Assembly: GCF_000155735.2 (NCBI RefSeq)
Contig: NC_020908.1
Coordinates: 2,795,001-2,859,000 of the forward strand
Source: Octadecabacter arcticus 238
Lineage (GTDB): Bacteria > Pseudomonadota > Alphaproteobacteria > Rhodobacterales > Rhodobacteraceae
Direction of reading: 5' to 3'
DNA length: 64,000 bases
The translations under genes were made by a program, and so were the position numbers. How positions within the stretch are numbered: position 1 is the stretch's first letter; each line of letters starts with the position of its first letter. The notes beneath the pieces were generated by a model. It worked only from the letters and a program-made list of their open reading frames with translations. It searched no databases and had not been told where the DNA came from. Below are positions 16,487 through 25,767 of this stretch, one piece after another.

Positions 16487-17640
16487 TGGCCATCGCGCCG
16501 CAAGACCTCCCTCGCCCCGACCAAATCGAAGGCGCGCCGCATCCGTCGGAGGCCGCGATCCTGTTTGGCCAATCCCGCGCTGAGGCCGATTTTCTTGACG
16601 CATTCACGTCTGGCCGGTTGCATTCCGGCTGGCTGATCAGCGGACCGCAAGGCGTCGGCAAAGCCACGCTCGCATGGCGCATGGCCGCGTTTTTGTTGTC
16701 CCAGCCCTTGGCGGCTGATGATGACATGTTCGGCGCACCGCCCGCGCCCATAAGCCTAGATGTCGACGATGATAATGGTGATCTGCGATTGCTGCGCGCC
16801 GGTGCACATCCACGTCTGTTTGTTGTTCGTCGCACGATGAATGTCACCGAAAGCGGCCTGCAAGACCAGATCACCATGGCGGCGCTGCGCGGTCATAAGG
16901 GTGGCCCCAACAAGCTGATGGAATTTTTGCATCAAAGTGCGGCGGATGGTGGTCGCCGTGTCGTCATCATTGATTGCGCAGACGAGATGAACCCCTCGGT
17001 CGCCAACTCCATCTTGAAGGTTCTTGAAGAGCCGCCAAAGAACACGTTCTTTCTGCTGGTGTCGCACCAACCGTCCCGTCTGCTGCCGACGATCCGGTCA
17101 CGCTGCCGGATATTGCGCTGCGGGTTGTTGGGAGCAGATGATGTGACGGCAGCCCTTGCGCAGGCCGATATTGTGGTGGATCGCGGTGATGCGCTGACAG
17201 CACTTTCGGGCGGTTCTGTGGGCGAGGCGATTAGGCTGACCAACCTAGACGGGCTTTCGTTGTATTCAGATTTGATATTTCTGTTTAATGGCTTGCCTAA
17301 CTTTGACCGACCCCGCGCCCTGAAACTCGCGGACAGCTGTATTGGCAAGGCGGGTGCCACACGTTTCGCGCTGACCCTCGATTTGATCGATAAATTTCTT
17401 GCCCGCGCCGCCCGCGCCGGATTGCAGGGGCCGCCAACAACGCAGGCCGCAACGGGTGAGGCATTGTTGTTGGCTAAACTCGCGCCTCATGACGCCGCCG
17501 CCCGCGCTTGGGCGACATTGGCGCAAGAGGTAACAGAACGCACGCGTCACGGCAAAGCGGTCAATCTTGACCCTGCCGCCCTCATCCTTGATACGCTATT
17601 TAAGATCGAAAAGGCTGCGCAGGACGTGGCCCCCGTTTAA
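16486..17640 (+). CDS. holB: DNA polymerase III delta' subunit
   Basis: 384 residues. A AAA+ clamp-loader core with GPQGVGKATLAW (P-loop), IIDCADEMN (Walker B-like), EEPPKNTFFLLVSH and the arginine-finger SRC motif in PTIRSRCR. The zinc-binding cysteines of Gram-negative delta' proteins are not obvious, as is common in alphaproteobacteria. It is part of the clamp loader that places the beta sliding clamp on primed DNA. Confidence 0.93.
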   Translation: MAIAPQDLPRPDQIEGAPHPSEAAILFGQSRAEADFLDAFTSGRLHSGWLISGPQGVGKATLAWRMAAFLLSQPLAADDDMFGAPPAPISLDVDDDNGDLRLLRAGAHPRLFVVRRTMNVTESGLQDQITMAALRGHKGGPNKLMEFLHQSAADGGRRVVIIDCADEMNPSVANSILKVLEEPPKNTFFLLVSHQPSRLLPTIRSRCRILRCGLLGADDVTAALAQADIVVDRGDALTALSGGSVGEAIRLTNLDGLSLYSDLIFLFNGLPNFDRPRALKLADSCIGKAGATRFALTLDLIDKFLARAARAGLQGPPTTQAATGEALLLAKLAPHDAAARAWATLAQEVTERTRHGKAVNLDPAALILDTLFKIEKAAQDVAPV

Positions 17641-17649
17641 AGGTCGCAA

Positions 17650-18447
17650 ATGTCCCTACCCCAAATCGTCGACAGCCACTGCCACCTCGATTTTTCTGAT
17701 TTTGACGCGGAACGCGCCGACGTAATTGCGCGTGCAGTGGACGCAGGCGTGACGCGGATGGTCACGATCTGCACGCGGCTGCGCCTGGAACCACAGGTGC
17801 GCAAAATCGCCGAAGACTTCGCACCTGTTTTCTACGCGGCTGGCACCCACCCGATGAGCGCGGCTGACGAACCTATGGCAACGCTTGACGAATTGATCGC
17901 GCTGACAGCGCATCCCAAAATGGTCGGCATCGGTGAAAGTGGGCTGGATTATCATTACACGGCGGAAACCGCGCAGGTGCAAAAACAATCCCTGCGGGTT
18001 CACATTCAAGCCGCACAAGAAACCGGTTTGCCGCTGATCATCCACAACCGCGCCTCCGATGACGATATGATCGACATCTTGAGCGTGGCGCACAAGGAAA
18101 AACCCTTTGCCTGCGTCATGCATTGTTTTTCCAGCAGCGCGGAGCTTGCACGCGTTGCAATCGACCTTGGCTTTTATCTGTCGATGTCGGGCATCGCAGC
18201 ATTCCCTAAATCACAAGAGCTACGCGATATCTTTGCCAGCGCGCCCGTTGATCGCATTCTGGTCGAAACCGACAGTCCCTACCTCGCGCCGCCGCCCCAT
18301 CGCGGGCGTCGCAATGAACCCGCCTATACTGCACACACCGCCAAAATCGGCGCCGAGGTGTTCGGATTGAGCTACGAAGACTTCGCCGCGCAAACATCGG
18401 CCAATTTCGACCGCCTGTTTGCCAAAGCTGCGGGGTGGTCATCATGA
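17650..18447 (+). CDS. tatD: TatD-family DNase
   Basis: 265 residues with the TatD metal-binding motifs: DSHCHLDF at the start, GIGESGLDYHY around residue 96, IIHNRASDDD, MHCFSSS and LVETDSPYLAP. These are metal-dependent nucleases of the amidohydrolase fold that act on DNA ends. It follows holB by nine bases and overlaps the next gene by four (ATGA). Confidence 0.94.
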   Translation: MSLPQIVDSHCHLDFSDFDAERADVIARAVDAGVTRMVTICTRLRLEPQVRKIAEDFAPVFYAAGTHPMSAADEPMATLDELIALTAHPKMVGIGESGLDYHYTAETAQVQKQSLRVHIQAAQETGLPLIIHNRASDDDMIDILSVAHKEKPFACVMHCFSSSAELARVAIDLGFYLSMSGIAAFPKSQELRDIFASAPVDRILVETDSPYLAPPPHRGRRNEPAYTAHTAKIGAEVFGLSYEDFAAQTSANFDRLFAKAAGWSS

Positions 18448-19238
18448 CCATCACCCTGCGGATCCTTGGTTGCGGATCATCAGGCGGCGTGCCGCGATTG
18501 GGCGGACGCTGGGGGGACTGCGATCCGTCCAACCCCAAGAACATCCGCAAACGCTGCTCCCTTTTGGTGACGCGAACAACGCCGTCCGGCGTCACGCGTG
18601 TGTTGATCGACACCTCACCCGATCTGCGCCAACAGCTGTTGGACGCGGATGTCGGCGAACTTGACGCGGTGATCTACACCCACGCCCATGCAGATCATGT
18701 GCATGGCCTCGATGATATCCGGATGATCGTTTATAACATGCGCCAGCGCCTACAGGTTTGGGCCGACGGCGACACGGGCAACCAGTTATTGGCACGCTTT
18801 GGCTATGCATTCGTTCAGCCCAAAGGGTCAAATTACCCACCGATTTGTGACCTCAACACGATAGACGGCGACGTGACGATTGACGGCGCCGGTGGCCCGA
18901 TCACGTTTATCCCGTTGGAGGTCGAACATGGCAGCATCGATGCGCTCGGCTTTCGCATCAACAATGCCGCCTATTTGCCCGACGTGTCCGACATTCCCGA
19001 TGATGTCTGGCCGCTGTTGACAAACCTTGATCTATGGATCGTCGACGCACTGCGCCGCGACCCACATCCGACCCATGCGCATCTGGCAAAGACGCTGGAG
19101 TGGATCGATCGTGTTCAGCCAAAGCAAGCAGTGCTGACCAACATGCACATCGATCTGGACTATGCGACGCTGGCGGCTGAAACGGCGCCGAATATTGAGC
19201 CCGCTTTCGATGGCCTGACCCTAACCCTCGCCGACTAA
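18444..19238 (+). CDS. MBL-fold metallo-hydrolase (PhnP-like)
   Basis: 264 residues from the ATG at 18444, which overlaps the tatD stop. The HAHADHVHGLDD motif gives the metal site of the metallo-beta-lactamase fold, with further ligands at VEHGS and the final HIDLDY region. The N-terminal GCGSSGGVPRLGG is typical of the PhnP-like cyclic phosphodiesterase subgroup that follows tatD in many alphaproteobacteria. The physiological substrate is unknown. Confidence 0.9.
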   Translation: MTITLRILGCGSSGGVPRLGGRWGDCDPSNPKNIRKRCSLLVTRTTPSGVTRVLIDTSPDLRQQLLDADVGELDAVIYTHAHADHVHGLDDIRMIVYNMRQRLQVWADGDTGNQLLARFGYAFVQPKGSNYPPICDLNTIDGDVTIDGAGGPITFIPLEVEHGSIDALGFRINNAAYLPDVSDIPDDVWPLLTNLDLWIVDALRRDPHPTHAHLAKTLEWIDRVQPKQAVLTNMHIDLDYATLAAETAPNIEPAFDGLTLTLAD

Positions 19239-19242
19239 CGCC

Positions 19243-20172
19243 ATGTCAAATATCTTTACCATCGTCCTGCCAGTTTTCATCGTGATGGGGTTTGGCTACC
19301 TTGCCGTGTGGCGCGGATTGTTTGCCGATAGCACGGTTGATGGACTGATGAAGTTCGCGCAAAACTTCGCCATTCCGTGCCTGTTGTTTCGCGCGATTTC
19401 AACGCTTGATCTGCAACAAAACTTTGATCTTCCGCTGCTTTTCAGCTTTTACAGCGGTGTGGTTGGGGCATTTGCTGTTGGGCTTTTGGGGGCGCGTTAT
19501 CTATTTGGACGCCCGTGGGAAGATTGCGTCGCGATCTCGTTTTGTTGTCTGTTTTCAAATACTTTACTTCTGGGCCTGCCGATTACTGAACGCGCATATG
19601 GCGCGGATGCATTGCTGGGAAATTACGCGATCATCGCGTTTCACGCACCTTTTGGTTACGCGCTAGGCATCACCGCGATGGAACTTGTACGCGCCCAAGG
19701 GACGCCACTGCGCCATATCCCTGTGAAGGTCGGCAAGGCAATGTTCTCAAACGCCTTGGTGTTGGGGATCGCGCTGGGATTTGTCGTCAATCTTGGGCAC
19801 ATTCCATTGCCGGTGGTCTTTACAGATGCTGTGGATCTAATGGTACGCGCGGCCCTGCCCGCAGCGCTATTTGGTTTGGGCGGCGTACTGTATCGCTATC
19901 GCCCTGAAGGTGACATGCGCACCATTCTATTCGTTTGCGCGGTCTCGCTTGGTTTGTATCCGGCAATCGTCTGGACACTGGGCAGTGCCAGCGATCTCTC
20001 AACGGAGGCGTTCCGGTCGGCGGTTCTGACGGCTTCCGTCGCGCCGGGCATCAACGCCTATGTGTTCGCAAACATGTACGGTGTGGCCAAACGGGTGGTG
20101 GCATCAGCGGTGTTGGTTGGCACAGGATTGTCGATTTTGACGACCGCGCTCTGGCTTGGGATGCTGCCATAG
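19243..20172 (+). CDS. AEC-family transporter (auxin efflux carrier type)
   Basis: 309 residues with about ten hydrophobic segments in two halves, starting FTIVLPVFIVMGFGYLAVW and ending in a membrane helix. The central SNTLLLGLPI and the SVAPGINAYVFANMY segment are typical of the AEC family. Members export small organic acids or amino-acid derivatives; the substrate cannot be deduced here. It begins five bases after the metallo-hydrolase stop. Confidence 0.88.
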   Translation: MSNIFTIVLPVFIVMGFGYLAVWRGLFADSTVDGLMKFAQNFAIPCLLFRAISTLDLQQNFDLPLLFSFYSGVVGAFAVGLLGARYLFGRPWEDCVAISFCCLFSNTLLLGLPITERAYGADALLGNYAIIAFHAPFGYALGITAMELVRAQGTPLRHIPVKVGKAMFSNALVLGIALGFVVNLGHIPLPVVFTDAVDLMVRAALPAALFGLGGVLYRYRPEGDMRTILFVCAVSLGLYPAIVWTLGSASDLSTEAFRSAVLTASVAPGINAYVFANMYGVAKRVVASAVLVGTGLSILTTALWLGMLP

Positions 20173-20195
20173 CAACGTGTCCCGCAATCACGATA

Positions 20196-20525
20196 TCAAC
20201 CCGCGAGCAACGCACTTTGGACAGTCTCATCCCAGCCAAGATACAAGTTGTCACCATCGCGGATCACCGGACGGGTCATGACCTTTGGCTTGGCCGCAAT
20301 CTGCGCCTCAGCCTCGGAATTTTTCAACCAATCGTTAAGCGCGCGGTAATCGTTTGAACTGCGATCCACCAAGCGATCGCCAAACTCCACAATCAGCTCG
20401 CCCAATTCAGCCTCATCAAGCGGTTCAGCACGGATATCGCGAAAATCGACGTCCTTGCCAGAGGCTTCAAGGTCTTTGCGGGCCCGCTGGCACACGGCAC
20501 AAGTGCTCAATCCATAAATAATCAT
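20196..20525 (-). CDS. ArsC/Spx-family protein
   Basis: 109 residues. The N-terminal STCAVCQRARKDL has the CxxC form of the thioredoxin-like ArsC/Spx family, followed by FRDIRAEPLDEAEL and a late MTRPVIRDG loop. The LMxRPV-like region fits reductases of unknown substrate rather than transcription-binding Spx. It converges with the AEC transporter gene. Confidence 0.82.
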   Translation of the reverse strand: MIIYGLSTCAVCQRARKDLEASGKDVDFRDIRAEPLDEAELGELIVEFGDRLVDRSSNDYRALNDWLKNSEAEAQIAAKPKVMTRPVIRDGDNLYLGWDETVQSALLAG

Positions 20526-20659
20526 GTCGAAAATTCCCCTCGCGATGATCCCGCACCTTTATGCATCAGCCTGCCCAACGCAACAGATTTGGCGCAACAG
20601 CGTCGCAACTAACTATTGATCCAACCCCACACCCAGTTAACGGGTTTGGTCCGTTCGAT

Positions 20660-20941
20660 CTAGAATGCATCAATCTCAGGAACGCTACCGAACCGTGCTA
20701 GAAACGTCGGCAAACTGATCTCACCAGACTCTTGATCTTCGATCACCATATAAGCGTCAGCGCCGACACACGCCTCAGACCTGGATTCGCGTTCTGCACG
20801 TTCTTGCGCGGGCGAAGCTGACGTATATTCAAATTGCTTGCCGATTTGCAGGCTGGCCTCCCCAGCGCCCTTCCCCATCTTTGCCACGTATGTCTGGCAG
20901 ATATAATGCACTTTCGGCGCGATCTCGCTGGAATCAGTCAT
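20660..20941 (-). CDS. Hypothetical protein
   Basis: 93 residues, acidic, with two cysteines (YICQTY and EACVGAD). A central stretch SASPAQERAERESRSEACVG is likely helical. No family is recognised, but codon use and composition resemble the neighbouring core genes. The ATG is preceded by a weak GAGGGACCAAC site. Confidence 0.6.
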   Translation of the reverse strand: MTDSSEIAPKVHYICQTYVAKMGKGAGEASLQIGKQFEYTSASPAQERAERESRSEACVGADAYMVIEDQESGEISLPTFLARFGSVPEIDAF

Positions 20942-21399
20942 GTTGGTCCCTCAATCAATAATTAGGAACAAAATAGGAACTTTTACTAGGCTTGGCAAGC
21001 TGCTTTGGAAGGACCGAAATCTACGAACCACATGGGCGGCAATCGGAACCCGATAGGCTGAATCATGTTGTCGGATGGCGCATTGATGTCGTTAAAACGT
21101 GAGCGCTTCTTACGTCGATTTCCGTTGCAGTACGGTGAATGCCAACACGACCCACGCGCAGGCAAGGTAAAATAACTATACCTTGGAAAGGAGAAACTAC
21201 GCTCAGCGTAAAGAGCTTTTGGTGCGGTCGGGGCGCACCACATCCTCCACTTTATATCAGCGCATGAGTCGAGTAAAACCCCATACAATATAGGCGATGG
21301 TATACTTGTGCGCTTTCCTTAGACGGGGTATCGATCTAAAAGTGGACCACAGAATGGACCACGGGATTCACCACGGAGACGATAGGGCGCGAGAGATTG
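20942..21399. other. Non-coding stretch before the insertion cluster
   Basis: No supported gene. Codon-like structure is absent and no tRNA was recognised, although an integrase pseudogene follows and one might expect an attachment tRNA nearby. Confidence 0.4.
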
Positions 21400-21890
21400 G
21401 AGGATGCAGAATGCAGAGCTGCGACCAAGGATATGCAGGACGGCGGGGGATTGTTCCTGAAGGTCGATGGGCAGTCAAAAAGCTAGGTGTATCGATATCA
21501 GCTCAAAAAGAAGCGCCGCAAAATTGGCTTCGGCCCCTACCCTGTCATATCGCTCAAAGCGGCGCTTGAGCGCCACAGGGAGGCTCAGTTCTTGGTTAAG
21601 CAAGGCACACACACCCTTGGCCACTGGAGGGCGCTCACGCGCCGGGGAGGGCTCTCCACGAGATCGCCCAAGCCTACCTTGGAACGAAGCAGAAGTTGAA
21701 ACGCGGCGGCGAGGCAGGACGATGGATGTCGCCACTTGAAACGCACATTTTCCCCACGCTCGGCGACTTGTCGGTAATTGACCTAACGGTCGATAATGTC
21801 AGCGACACACTTCAACCGATCTGGCAGGACAAACACCCCACGGCGGTTAAGGCGCTCACGCGCCTTGGACAGATTATCCGTTGGTCGGGA
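21400..21890 (+). pseudogene. Decayed P4-type tyrosine integrase (N-terminal and core-binding parts)
   Basis: Pieces in three frames fit one protein: DGGGLFLKVDGQSKS, then after an in-frame stop VYRYQLKKKRRKIGFGPYPV and SLKAALERHREAQFLVKQG (the DUF4102 domain of P4-like integrases), then EIAQAYLGTKQKLKRGGEAG and SPLETHIFPTLGDLSVIDL from the core-binding domain. At least one stop and one frameshift separate them and the catalytic domain is missing. An island once integrated here is probable. Confidence 0.75.
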
Positions 21891-22044
21891 GGGAGGCCGG
21901 GACACTCGCATCGACGTAACGCTGTCCAACCGCGTGAATGAGAACCTTGGCGAGGTCGCCCAAAGCATGCATAATTGGGCTGCCCTCTGTTCTGAGGTCG
22001 AGCTCCCGTTAAGATCACAGGATAGCTGTGAACAAGGGAGATAG

Positions 22045-22386
22045 ATGATGGAATACTTTGTTGGACTAGATGTTTCGCTTCGAAACTGTGCGCTTTGCAT
22101 TGTTGATAGCAAGGGGACGATGCTGTTGGAGCGCGAACTGCCGTGTGAGATCAAGGATATTACAGAATGCCTTGCAAGTTTTCGGCATCCGATTGAGTGG
22201 GTCGGCTTTGAAGCGGGCACGATGAGCCAGCACCTTTTCTATGGCCTGAAGGCAGAAGGCTTTGATGTGGTCTGCATGGAGGCCCGTCAGGTCAATGCGG
22301 CGCTGTCAGCGATGCGCAACAAGACGGATAAGAATGATGCACGCGGCATTGCTCAAGTCCTGCGCACGGGTTGGTTCAGTCCTGTG
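22045..22386 (+). pseudogene. IS110-family transposase, 5' fragment
   Basis: The frame starts MMEYFVGLDVSLRNCALCIV, with the RuvC-like DEDD domain start (Asp in GLDVS, later Glu in GFEAGTMSQ and the KTDKNDARGIAQ motif). It is cut after TGWFSPV by the IS481-type element at 22387. The rest of the IS110 transposase is not found on the far side, so a deletion accompanied or followed the second insertion. Confidence 0.85.
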
Positions 22387-23519
22387 TGTATAGGTTCAGG
22401 TGTTTTGAGACTCACACGACTTTGGCCTGAGTGATTCGAATTTACTCCATTGGTGTCTTGCCTTTCAAGGCATGATGAGGCCTGAATGTGTTGTATTTAT
22501 CGACGGCTTTTCGAAGTTCAAACCGCATCGCTCCTATGCTGTCGGCAATGAGATCACGACATGCATAGAACTCTTCGCGGAAGGTGCGGTTACCGCGCTC
22601 GACACCACCGTTGTATTTTGGCCTTGCTGGCGGCAGCACAATGAGCGGGATCTCCATCTGTTCGCACGCTGTCTCAAAATCGGCCATAAACTCAGACCCG
22701 CCATCGACTTGAATTGAGATGATCTTATAGGGAGCTATTTCCACGAGTTCTTGCAAAAACCGTTTGGCAGAGCGTGCCGTGGCATTCGAATAAACTTGCG
22801 CGTGGATATGCTTGCTACACCTCTCCCAGGCTTGAAAGTGTTTGCACGTGACGCCGTTCTTCGTGGCAGTCATATGATCGATCTGCACACGCTCGCCAAC
22901 CACAATATCTTTGTAATCCCTATATTTCCATCCCTTGGCATGCCCCTTGGAAAAATTACGCTTGCGCTTTTGGGGCGCAGATCTTGATCGTGTGATCAGG
23001 CCTTTTTTCCTTAGAAAGCTCAAAATGCGCCCCACGGTGCTATCGCTCATGGTTTGCTTTTTGTCGCGACGCAAGATGGCCCCTATTTTCTCCTTACCGT
23101 AGGTTTCATTGTCGCGGCGGGCCTCAAGCACCAATTGCTTTTCTGCCTCGCCCCACTGTGACTTGTTGCAGCGTTTGGGAGCCTTTGAAGGCGGTATGAT
23201 TGCCTGCGCCAAATCCTTCAAAATACGCTTGTGACGGTAATATGTCGCGCGCGAGATGCCGACGAATTCAGCGCACTTTGATAGAGAAACGCCCTCTGTA
23301 CGTAAGTCGTCCCATTGCCGAACCTGACATTCGTATTTGATACGGTACACGTCCAAACATTCTTGTGTCCGCGCCCAAGCATAAAGTTTATAAACGTTCT
23401 TGTGCAGTCCGATGATTTGCATATTGGCCTCGTGAGCTGGTTTCTTTCAATTCTCAGTCTCCGAGGTCGCCTAAATCTTGGCAACAAAATTTTATCTCAC
23501 ATCTATCTGAACTTATTCA
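22387..23519 (-). mobile_element. IS481-type insertion sequence
   Basis: Candidate terminal inverted repeats TGTATAGGTTCAGG (22387-22400) and TCTGAACTTATTCA (23506-23519), agreeing at 11 of 14 positions, enclose one transposase gene. The element interrupts an IS110 fragment on its left and meets an IS30 fragment on its right. No target duplication is evident. Confidence 0.65.
22442..23422 (-). CDS. IS481-type transposase with integrase core
   Basis: 326 residues. Two helix-turn-helix regions (LSKCAEFVGISRATYYRHK and the TVGRILSFLRKKG part) precede an rve-type DDE core: D in VQIDHMTATK, D in ISIQVDGGSEF and E in GGVERGNRTFREEF. Length and integrity suggest a working enzyme. The family call (IS481 or a close IS3-like relative) is by pattern. 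Confidence 0.82.
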   Translation of the reverse strand: MQIIGLHKNVYKLYAWARTQECLDVYRIKYECQVRQWDDLRTEGVSLSKCAEFVGISRATYYRHKRILKDLAQAIIPPSKAPKRCNKSQWGEAEKQLVLEARRDNETYGKEKIGAILRRDKKQTMSDSTVGRILSFLRKKGLITRSRSAPQKRKRNFSKGHAKGWKYRDYKDIVVGERVQIDHMTATKNGVTCKHFQAWERCSKHIHAQVYSNATARSAKRFLQELVEIAPYKIISIQVDGGSEFMADFETACEQMEIPLIVLPPARPKYNGGVERGNRTFREEFYACRDLIADSIGAMRFELRKAVDKYNTFRPHHALKGKTPME

Positions 23520-23536
23520 GGTCATAGGATGTTGCG

Positions 23537-23725
23537 ATGGACATACGAAGCAGGCACCACAGTAGCGAGGACCGTGGTGTGATATTAGCCGAGCATAATA
23601 GGGGCAGCAGTCAGCGGTCCATCGGGCAGATTTTGCAACGCCCAGTAAGCACGATTTGCCGTGAGTTGGCGCGGGGTCGGCAGGAAGACGGCAGCTATTG
23701 CCCGCAAGCAGCACGGCAGGCCTAA
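23537..23725 (+). pseudogene. IS30-family transposase, N-terminal fragment
   Basis: 62 codons reading MDIRSRHHSSEDRGVILAEH then RGSSQRSIGQILQRPVSTIC and RELARGRQEDGSYCPQAA, the N-terminal helix-turn-helix of IS30 transposases. A stop follows at 23723-23725 and the catalytic domain is missing. Confidence 0.8.
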
Positions 23726-23874
23726 GAGACCACACAGTTCGGCCTTAAAAACTGCGTTTGTGACTTCTGGAATATGGCGCGTGGATGCTGCAAACGCGGC
23801 GAATGACCATTTCGCGTCATCCAAGATATTTGAAGTGGTCCTGGTTTTTAGGACAACACCTGCGTCCAGAACGC

Positions 23875-23903
23875 AAAAAGGCCCCACGCCATGAAGGGGC
23901 CTT
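23875..23903 (-). terminator. Rho-independent terminator behind the carbonic anhydrase gene
   Basis: An AAGGCCCC/GGGGCCTT stem of eight pairs with a 10-base loop is followed by a T run on the minus strand, 20 bases beyond the carbonic anhydrase stop. Confidence 0.85.
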
Positions 23904-24215
23904 CGCATCGCAATGGTACGACTTAGTTGATCGGAGACAACAGCGCTGGATAAAGCACAAGGTTGCGCACACCGTGCGCATGGCCTTCGTCAAAGATGTT
24001 GTCCGCATACCATGCGCCAACAGAGTTGATGTCTACCTTGATCACGTCAGGACGCACAGACCAACTGACCTGTAACGGAGATCCAGCTTCGTTGTAGCTT
24101 GGCCCAGTTGTCGACCCGTCATATGCGATTGGCGTGCCAGTGCCCAGTGTGTCAGGGATGTTGTCCGCTGCTCTATTTTTCTCTAATTTTCAGGTGGGCG
24201 GATTAGGACAATGAC

Positions 24216-24710
24216 ATGGGATATTCACTGGAACGAAAAGCAGCTGTGCTGAAACGGATGCTTCCGCCGAACAACGTGGCCATTCGGCAGCTTTCGCAGG
24301 AGGAAGGGATTTCGGAGGCGACGCTTTTCTCTTGGCGTGCTCAGGCGCGCAACAAGGGGCAGCTTTTGCCTGACGCTGATGCGAGCCCTGAGGGCTGGTC
24401 TTCACGTGACAAGTTTGCGGCGGTGTTGGAAACTGCTGCGCTGAACGAGGCTGACCTAGCCGAATACTGCCGCAAACGCGGCCTTTACCCGGCGCAGATT
24501 GCCATGTGGCGAGTTGCTTGCGAGCAGGCCAACGACTGGGACCGCACGAGTGCAGCACGTCTTGTGCGTGCGACCAAGGAAGACAAGAAACGGATGAAAG
24601 ATTTGGAACGCGAGCTTGCTCGCAAGGATCGCGCACTGGCCGAAACTGCAGCACTGCTTGTTCTGCGAAAAAAGGCCTCAGCGATCTGGGGGGACGGAGA
24701 GGACGCATGA
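24216..24710 (+). CDS. IS3-family orfA (transposase helix-turn-helix subunit)
   Basis: 164 residues with two helix-turn-helix segments (VAIRQLSQEEGISEATLFSW and the ADLAEYCRKRGLYPAQIAMW part) and a C-terminal leucine-rich coiled coil (MKDLERELARKDRALAETAA). It overlaps the orfB start by four bases (ATGA). Confidence 0.85.
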   Translation: MGYSLERKAAVLKRMLPPNNVAIRQLSQEEGISEATLFSWRAQARNKGQLLPDADASPEGWSSRDKFAAVLETAALNEADLAEYCRKRGLYPAQIAMWRVACEQANDWDRTSAARLVRATKEDKKRMKDLERELARKDRALAETAALLVLRKKASAIWGDGEDA

Positions 24711-25767
24711 TCAGCACCCCAGATCGCCAAACCGCAGTTGCTCTGATCAATGAGGCCGTCACCGCAGGAGCGCGGCGCGCCAAAGCCTGTTCCGAGTTGG
24801 AAATCAGCGAACGCACTCTGCGGCGCTGGACAAAAGACGGCGAGGTTCGCCCTGATAAGCGCCCCCTCGTGCCGCGTGCGGAACCAGCAAACGCGTTGAG
24901 TACGGCAGAACGCGCGGCTGTTCTAGATGTCTGTAATTCAAAGGAGTTCTCTAGCCTTCCCCCAAGTCAGATTGTGCCAAAGCTAGCCGATCAGGGTCGA
25001 TATCTGGCCTCGGAATCGAGTTTCTACCGCATTTTGCGCGCCAATGGATTGCAGCATCACCGGGGTCGAGCCAAGTCCCCAGTCAAGCGTAAGAAGCCCA
25101 CAAGCTATCAGGCCAGTGCGCCCTGTGAGGTCTGGACCTGGGACATTACCTGGATGCCGGGACCTGTCGCAGGCATGTTCTTCTATCTGTATCTGATCGT
25201 GGACATCTTCAGCCGGAAGATCGTGGGCTGTACATCCATGAGCGTGAAAGTGCGGATCTGGCTGCCATTCTGATCCGGCAAGCAGTGCTAGCGGAGGGCT
25301 GTCAGTTGCGCCCCTTGGTTCTGCACGCTGACAACGGCAGTCCTATGAAGGGCGCCACGATGAAGGTGACGATGGAAAAACTAGGGATCACGGCCTCCTA
25401 CAGTCGCCCTCGCGTAAGCAACGACAACCCTTTCTCAGAGGCGTTGTTCCGAACCTGCAAATACCGCCCGGACTGGCCGACCAAGGGCTTTGCCACCAAG
25501 GCGGATGCTCAAACCTGGGTCCAAACCTTCGCTGGTTGGTACAATAGTGAACACCTGCACAGCGCCATCCGCTTCGTCACGCCGAATGCGTGCCACGCAG
25601 GTCATGATCGTGCAACGCTCACAAATCGTGCCAATCTCTATGCCACTGCTCGCGCGCAAAACCCGCAACGCTGGTCAAGAAAAACCCGAAACTGGCAACC
25701 AGCAGGACCCGTCTGGCTGAACCCAGAAAACGAAATCAGCGCCTCTGAAATCAGAGACGCTGCATGA
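24707..25767 (+). pseudogene. IS3-family orfB transposase with frameshift
   Basis: The first part contains the helix-turn-helix and the first catalytic Asp (WTWDITWMPG); the frame then breaks near 25230, between SRKIVGC and the out-of-frame YIHERESADLAAILI. The rest carries the second Asp (LHADNGSPMKG) and the Glu (NPFSEALFRTCKY). A loss of a few bases around GGGCTGTACATC explains the shift. The transposase is probably dead unless supplied in trans. Confidence 0.85.

Noticed and set aside
23852..23861. GGACAACACC, identical to the right end of the IS3 element at 25775-25784
   Set aside because: Only ten bases with no further similarity around it; probably chance.
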